Source: Caulobacteraceae bacterium
Lineage (GTDB): Bacteria > Pseudomonadota > Alphaproteobacteria > Caulobacterales > Caulobacteraceae
Reading direction: 5' to 3'
DNA length: 9,041 bases
Assembly: GCA_013815405.1 (NCBI GenBank)
Contig: JACDGF010000061.1
Location: 1 to 9,041, forward strand
Both the position numbers and the translations under genes were made by a program. Below the pieces are notes generated by a model. That model had not been told where the DNA came from and searched no databases. It saw only the letters and a list, made by a program, of their open reading frames with translations. Positions 6,301 through 9,041 of the stretch are shown here, piece by piece (the first letter of the stretch is position 1; every line of letters starts with the position of its first letter).

Positions 6301-6968
6301 ATGGCCCCGACCGGATCCGCAAGTTCCTGAAGTACGAGCTCGACGCCTATCTGCGCGCCCGAGGAGGGGAAGCGGCGCGCGAGCAGCCCCTGGAGCGGGT
6401 CGAGGACCAGGGCTACATCCACTATCGCAAAGGCTCCCTGGTCATGTACCGCCTGGCCGACGAGATCGGCGAGGCGGCGGTCAACCGCGCCCTGCGGTCC
6501 CTGCTGGCGAAGTACGCCTTTAAGGGCGCCCCCTACCCCACGGCCCTGGACCTGGTCGCCGCCCTGCGCGCGCAGGCGCCGGCCGACAAGCAGGGCCTGA
6601 TCAGCGACCTCTTCGAGACCATCACCCTCTACGACCTCAAGGCGACCTCCGCCGTCGCCCGCCGTCGCCCGGACGGCCGCTACGACGTGACCCTGACGGT
6701 CACGGCGGCCAAACTCCACGCTGACGGCAGGGGAAAGGAGACGCCGGCGCCGATGAACGAGGCCCTCGACGTGGGCCTGTTCGCCGCCAAGCCGGACGCC
6801 GCGGGATTTGACGCGGCGCGGGTGATCGCCTTCGAAAAACGCCCCATACGCTCGGGTGTGCAGACCTTGCGGTTCATCACATCCCGCAAGCCACTCTACG
6901 CGGGGGTCGATCCCTATGACAAACTTATCGACCGCAATTCCGAGACCAACCTCGTCGCGGTCCGCTGA
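3390..6968 (+). CDS. ABC-2 permease (two modules) fused to M1-type metallopeptidase
   Basis: A 1192-residue inner-membrane fusion. Residues 1-260 and 300-540 are two ABC-2 permease modules of six hydrophobic segments each (about 17-36, 55-78, 105-130, 143-168, 174-195, 238-259; then 317-334, 350-373, 404-428, 440-462, 470-488, 518-539). A 13th helix (563-583) precedes a soluble part: beta-rich N-domain (about 600-830), catalytic domain with HEFAH (932-936), third zinc ligand Glu956 and likely catalytic Tyr1012 in YRKG, and a beta-rich tail (about 1090-1192). Thirteen helices with the N-terminus inside put the peptidase in the periplasm. The usual GxMEN exopeptidase motif is absent; PWSEG (906-910) lies where it should be, keeping Glu909. 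The ATPase gene ends 18 bp upstream. The domain combination is known from genomes (annotated ABC permease/M1 aminopeptidase); substrate and peptidase activity are, to my knowledge, undefined. Only a weak GAAGAG (3371-3376) precedes the ATG. Cleavage of an exported or surface peptide is a guess. Confidence 0.92.
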   Translation: MFAQVAAFEFRHQLRQPLFWIVSAIFFLITFGAMATDQITIGDTANVHKNSPFVIGQIHLIMGLFFMFASTAFVAGAVVRDDETGFGPIIRATRLSKFDYLYGRFAGALAAAALSFLAVTGAMMIGAFLPWIDPERLGLFSLAPYAFAYGVLALPVLLFTSALFFTVATAARSMAWAFVAVIGVVVVYAVAGIAFGKPDLEPLLARWDPFGLFAYDVATTYWTASERNTLLPALHGALLFNRLFCLGLTAGLLALAYPLTRHREPAGRASPAAKGRPSRPTLATAATAAPDFNRRTALSQLAARTAFDMGQVFKSPVFWIMLGLGLANAAGSLWTATDETPYGGALLPATRILIPVLNGSFFIFTVVIAAYYAGELVWRDRDRRIHEMIDATPAPDWTFVVPKTAAVGLVLIATLAASVVAAMLIQALKGYFDFEPAKYLLWYLLPGSVDLIILAALAVFGQVISPNKFAGWGVMVLYIILRFALPGMGLEHGLYIFGAVTPTPLSDMNGQGRFWIGSWWFRLYWGAFALLLLVAAHALWRRGMGSSLAARLARGSRRLKGPAGWIAGAAVAVFTLSGAFIYLNTNVWNPYRTRIGDDKWAADYEKALLPYEHVPQPSVTSVRMRVAIQPRQPLLETRGVYVLENKTAGPLREVHVRFARDLEVCALSVQGAWPKRTYERFNYRIFAFDTPMTPGERRTLSFDTRLTERGFRNARGMTRDLTAVVANGTFVNSFDIAPVIGMSRERLLTDRGKRRKYGLPPALHAAPLGDQASRAWSYVGHAGWTTSDITVTTDADQTPIAPGQKMAESVRAGRRTARFVTRAPILQFFSIQSARYATRTERYKGIDLSVYYDARHGANVARMMRALEASLDYYQANFSPYQFRQARVVEFPDYARFAQSFAGTFPWSEGLGFIADYRDPKRIDLVTYVAAHEFAHQWWAHQVVGADQQGATVLSETLAQYSALRVMRRLYGPDRIRKFLKYELDAYLRARGGEAAREQPLERVEDQGYIHYRKGSLVMYRLADEIGEAAVNRALRSLLAKYAFKGAPYPTALDLVAALRAQAPADKQGLISDLFETITLYDLKATSAVARRRPDGRYDVTLTVTAAKLHADGRGKETPAPMNEALDVGLFAAKPDAAGFDAARVIAFEKRPIRSGVQTLRFITSRKPLYAGVDPYDKLIDRNSETNLVAVR

Positions 6969-6979
6969 AGCGCCGAGGC

Positions 6980-8440
6980 TCAGCGACGATCCAGCGCCCC
7001 GACCACGGCGGCGGCGATCTGGTGGATGTGGTAGGGCTTGCGCACCACCGGGGCGCCGAAGCCTTCCGGCGCGGCGACCGCCGGATCATAGCCGGTGGCG
7101 AAGATGAACGGGACGCCGCGCGCCGCCAGGGCGCTGGCCACCGGCGTCACCGAGCGGCCGTTGAGGTCGGCGTCCAGCACGGCGACATCGAAGTCGAGTT
7201 CCATGAAGCTCAAGGCTTCCTCGAGGTCGGACGCGGCGGCGACGATCTTTGCGCCCGCCTCGATCAGGCCCGCTTCCAGCTCCAGGGCCAGCAACACCGA
7301 GTCCTCCACGACCAGGATCCTCACCCCCGCCAGATCGATGTCGGCGTGTTCGCCCACCGATTGCCCCCCAAGGCGTGTAGCGTTGCTTGGCGGAGGGACG
7401 ACGGGCGGGTCCGTGGGCAGATTCGGCGAGGGCGCCAGAGCGGCCGCTCCGGCCCGCAGGGTCGCCCGCACACCGGCGACGCCGAACTCCAACCGGACGC
7501 GACCGCCCAGCTCACGCCCGGTCACCTTTTCCAGCAAGGTGACGCCGAACCCCCGGCGCGCGGGGCCGGCGACGGGCGGGCCGCGGCGTTCCGCCCAGAC
7601 GAGCTCGAATCCGCCGTCCGGCGCGGCCTCCCAGGTCATGTCGATCCGCCCGGCGTCGGTGGAGAGCGCGCCGTATTTCACCGCATTGGTGGCCAGTTCG
7701 TGCAAGGCCAGGGCCAGGGCGTTGGTCGCCCGAGGATTGAGCACCATGGGCGGCCCGCTCCAGCGCGCGCGGCCGCACGCCAGCCCGCCCAGTTCAGCGG
7801 CGGCGATATCGCCTATGTCCGCGCCCCGCCACCGCGTGGCCGTCAGCAGGGTGTGGGCCGCCGCCATGGCGTCCAGCCGCCCGCCGAAGGTGGCCAGGAA
7901 GGCGTCCAGTGACACCGTCTGGCGCGCCGACTGGGCGGCCAGGGACTGCACCGCGGCCAGGACGTTCTTCACCCGATGGTCCAGTTCGGCGACGAGGGCC
8001 TCGCGCTCGTCTTCCTCGGCCTTGCGCCGGGAGATGTCCCGCACCACGCCGATGACCTTCTCGACCGGCCCGGACGCCCCGCGAAGGATCACCGCGGCGC
8101 TTTCCATCCACTGGACCTGGCCGTTGTCGGGGCGGACCATGCGGTAGCGAAGCTCGTAGCCGCCGTCGCGGATCAGCCGCTCGCCGACCGCCGCGCGCAC
8201 CGCCTCCAGATCGTCGGGATGAACGAAGCCCAGCGCGAAGTGGCCGCCGCGCGCCGGCGTCTCGCCGGCCGGCACGCCGGTGATCGCGGACATCCGCGGG
8301 CTGACCACGAACCGGTCACGGACGAAATCCCACTCGAATTCGCCCATGCTCGCGGCGCCCAGCGCCAGGGCGGCGCGGCCCTGTTCGAGGCTCAGCGCCT
8401 CGGCCGAAACGACCCGCGAGCCACCGGTCTCGTCAACCAT
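6980..8440 (-). CDS. hybrid HWE-family sensor histidine kinase (PAS-HWE-REC)
   Basis: Signal-transducing kinase of 486 residues with no membrane segment, so probably cytoplasmic. Domains: a PAS domain (about 25-137, PAS_3-like, with HPDDLEAV and RDISRRKAEED at its end; no LOV flavin-cysteine motif), an HWE kinase core with phospho-acceptor His155 in ELDHRVKN, N-box ALHELATNAVKYGALS (245-260), the family-defining Trp282-x-Glu284 in VWAERRGPPV and a G-box GFGVTLLEK (298-306), then a proline-rich linker and a C-terminal receiver (372-480) with Glu379/Asp380, acceptor Asp423 in VLDADLNG, Thr449 and Lys468 in VRKPY. HWE kinases often feed the alphaproteobacterial general stress response (PhyR/EcfG); the divergent neighbour has an EcfG-type promoter, which fits but does not prove that role. 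The stop lies 11 bp from the convergent stop of the permease gene, with no terminator between. The cognate output partner is not in the window. Confidence 0.93.
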   Translation of the reverse strand: MVDETGGSRVVSAEALSLEQGRAALALGAASMGEFEWDFVRDRFVVSPRMSAITGVPAGETPARGGHFALGFVHPDDLEAVRAAVGERLIRDGGYELRYRMVRPDNGQVQWMESAAVILRGASGPVEKVIGVVRDISRRKAEEDEREALVAELDHRVKNVLAAVQSLAAQSARQTVSLDAFLATFGGRLDAMAAAHTLLTATRWRGADIGDIAAAELGGLACGRARWSGPPMVLNPRATNALALALHELATNAVKYGALSTDAGRIDMTWEAAPDGGFELVWAERRGPPVAGPARRGFGVTLLEKVTGRELGGRVRLEFGVAGVRATLRAGAAALAPSPNLPTDPPVVPPPSNATRLGGQSVGEHADIDLAGVRILVVEDSVLLALELEAGLIEAGAKIVAAASDLEEALSFMELDFDVAVLDADLNGRSVTPVASALAARGVPFIFATGYDPAVAAPEGFGAPVVRKPYHIHQIAAAVVGALDRR

Positions 8441-8530
8441 GGCGGCAACCTAGGCCACATCGGCGGAGTGGGCCATACCGGCATGGAAAGGGCGACCAAA
8501 GGGCGCTCTCCCGCCGATCGGCCGCGACGC

Positions 8531-8556
8531 GGAACCCAGCGGGCCCCCGCCGCGTT
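8531..8556 (+). promoter_or_regulatory. putative EcfG (general stress sigma factor) promoter
   Basis: GGAAC (8531-8535), a 17-nt spacer, then CGTT (8553-8556), an exact match to the alphaproteobacterial EcfG/SigT consensus GGAAC-N16/17-CGTT. It points at the DUF883-like gene, whose start lies 66 bp past the -10. A second GGAAC (8563-8567) has no CGTT at the right distance. TTGACG at 8555-8560 could instead be a housekeeping -35, though no good -10 follows. Confidence 0.6.
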
Positions 8557-8607
8557 GACGGGGGAACCTTTTGGGGCGCTCCAAAGGGGGCCGCTCTTAA
8601 ATTCCGT

Positions 8608-8613
8608 GGAGAG
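8608..8613 (+). promoter_or_regulatory. ribosome binding site that decides the DUF883-like start
   Basis: GGAGAG lies 9 nt before the ATG at 8623. It is only 3 nt from an in-frame TTG at 8617, too close to serve it, so the ATG is preferred. Confidence 0.7.
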
Positions 8614-8622
8614 ATCTTGAAA

Positions 8623-8961
8623 ATGCCCGCCACCATGAACCGCGCGAACGATGAAGCCACGGAGGCCAGGAGGGCCGCCAACAACGCCGTCGACCACGGT
8701 CAGAACGCCTTCGACGAGGCCATCGGCGCCGCCGAGCGCAAGCTGACGGAAGCCGCCAGAACCGCCGAGCGGGTGCTACGCGAAGGGGTCGATGCTCTCC
8801 GCTCGCAGACGCGCGCCTACACCGACAACGCGGGCCAGCACGCCCAGGACGCTCAACGCTATGTGATGGAACGCGTCAAGGAGCGACCCATGACCGCCAC
8901 CTTGACGGGGGTCGGCCTCGGGATACTGCTGGGCCTTCTGCTATCAAACCGCAATAAGTGA
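8623..8961 (+). CDS. DUF883/YqjD-ElaB-like small membrane-anchored stress protein
   Basis: A 112-residue protein: a long, charged, Ala-rich amphipathic helix region (about 5-85, probably coiled coil) followed by ERPMTATLTGVGLGILLG, a C-terminal transmembrane helix (91-107) with a glycine zipper (Gly96, 98, 100, 104) and a short polar tail SNRNK. This is the architecture of the DUF883 family (E. coli YqjD, ElaB), C-tail-anchored inner-membrane proteins; E. coli YqjD binds ribosomes and is RpoS-controlled. Here an exact EcfG-type promoter lies upstream, EcfG being the alphaproteobacterial functional counterpart of RpoS, so stress or stationary-phase induction is inferred. The gene is divergent from the HWE kinase (182-bp gap) and its stop overlaps the next start (GTGA). 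Family assignment comes from architecture and the ERPMTATL...GLLL ending; ribosome binding is not shown. Confidence 0.85.
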   Translation: MPATMNRANDEATEARRAANNAVDHGQNAFDEAIGAAERKLTEAARTAERVLREGVDALRSQTRAYTDNAGQHAQDAQRYVMERVKERPMTATLTGVGLGILLGLLLSNRNK

Positions 8962-9041
8962 TCCTGCGGCGCCTCTTGGTGGGCTTGGCGGTCGGGGCCG
9001 CCCTGTCGGCGAGCGCGGCCGTTTGCATCGTCGCGCTCGCC
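8958..9041 (+). CDS. hydrophobic small membrane protein, 5' part only (YqjE/holin-like?)
   Basis: A frame starting with GTG at 8958 overlaps the preceding stop by four bases (GTGA) and stays open for 28 codons to the window edge. The translation, starting MILRRLLVGLAVGAALSASA, has two arginines and then an uninterrupted hydrophobic stretch, so it is a membrane helix or signal anchor. In E. coli the DUF883 gene yqjD is followed by yqjE, a small membrane protein of the holin-like superfamily III, so a YqjE-like protein is a reasonable guess from context only. No separate Shine-Dalgarno is needed if translation is coupled. The gene continues beyond the window. Confidence 0.6.
   Translation, partial: MILRRLLVGLAVGAALSASAAVCIVALA

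Noticed and set aside
4905..6719. 604-codon minus-strand frame opposite the peptidase domain
   Set aside because: The sense strand encodes recognisable HEFAH, YRKG and membrane segments; the antisense frame is compositionally biased (Gly/Arg/His/Gln) and exists because of GC-rich third positions.
8030..8370. LOV photosensor domain in the kinase
   Set aside because: The N-terminal domain is PAS-like, but the flavin-binding cysteine motif of LOV domains is not present.

Overview
The window is very GC-rich DNA from a Gram-negative bacterium, most likely an alphaproteobacterium of the Caulobacterales type (Caulobacter/Phenylobacterium-like). This rests on codon use, an HWE-family histidine kinase beside an exact match to the general-stress sigma factor (EcfG/SigT) promoter consensus, and two families of paired intergenic palindromic repeats. 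Taxonomy is inferred; no rRNA or other marker is present.

Left block (about 51-2183, minus strand). In transcription order: a small fumarylacetoacetate-hydrolase-family protein, a zeta-class glutathione-dependent isomerase (overlapping it by an ATGA junction), then a clade-B beta-carbonic anhydrase. The first two form a two-step ring-cleavage product module: cis-trans isomerisation, then C-C hydrolysis (gentisate/maleylpyruvate or homogentisate/maleylacetoacetate pathway). A 157-bp inverted repeat pair lies between the isomerase stop and the carbonic anhydrase start.

Intergenic 2184-2492. This is the divergent region between the hydrolase and the ABC operon. Most of it is a second, unrelated repeat family, again as an inverted pair with 24-bp perfect outer arms.

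Central block (2493-6968, plus strand). An ABC ATPase is followed 18 bp later by a 1192-residue polypeptide. The large protein holds two tandem six-helix ABC-2 permease modules, a 13th helix and a large M1-like metallopeptidase domain predicted to lie in the periplasm. ATPase plus fusion protein would make a complete transporter with a built-in peptidase. The family is known from genomes under the label 'ABC transporter permease/M1 family aminopeptidase', but I know of no defined substrate. It is the most interesting system here.

Right block (6980-9041). A minus-strand hybrid HWE histidine kinase (PAS, HWE kinase core, C-terminal receiver) is divergent from a DUF883/YqjD-ElaB-like small membrane protein preceded by a GGAAC-N17-CGTT promoter. 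A second hydrophobic protein overlaps its stop by GTGA and runs off the window. This looks like a general-stress-response locus.
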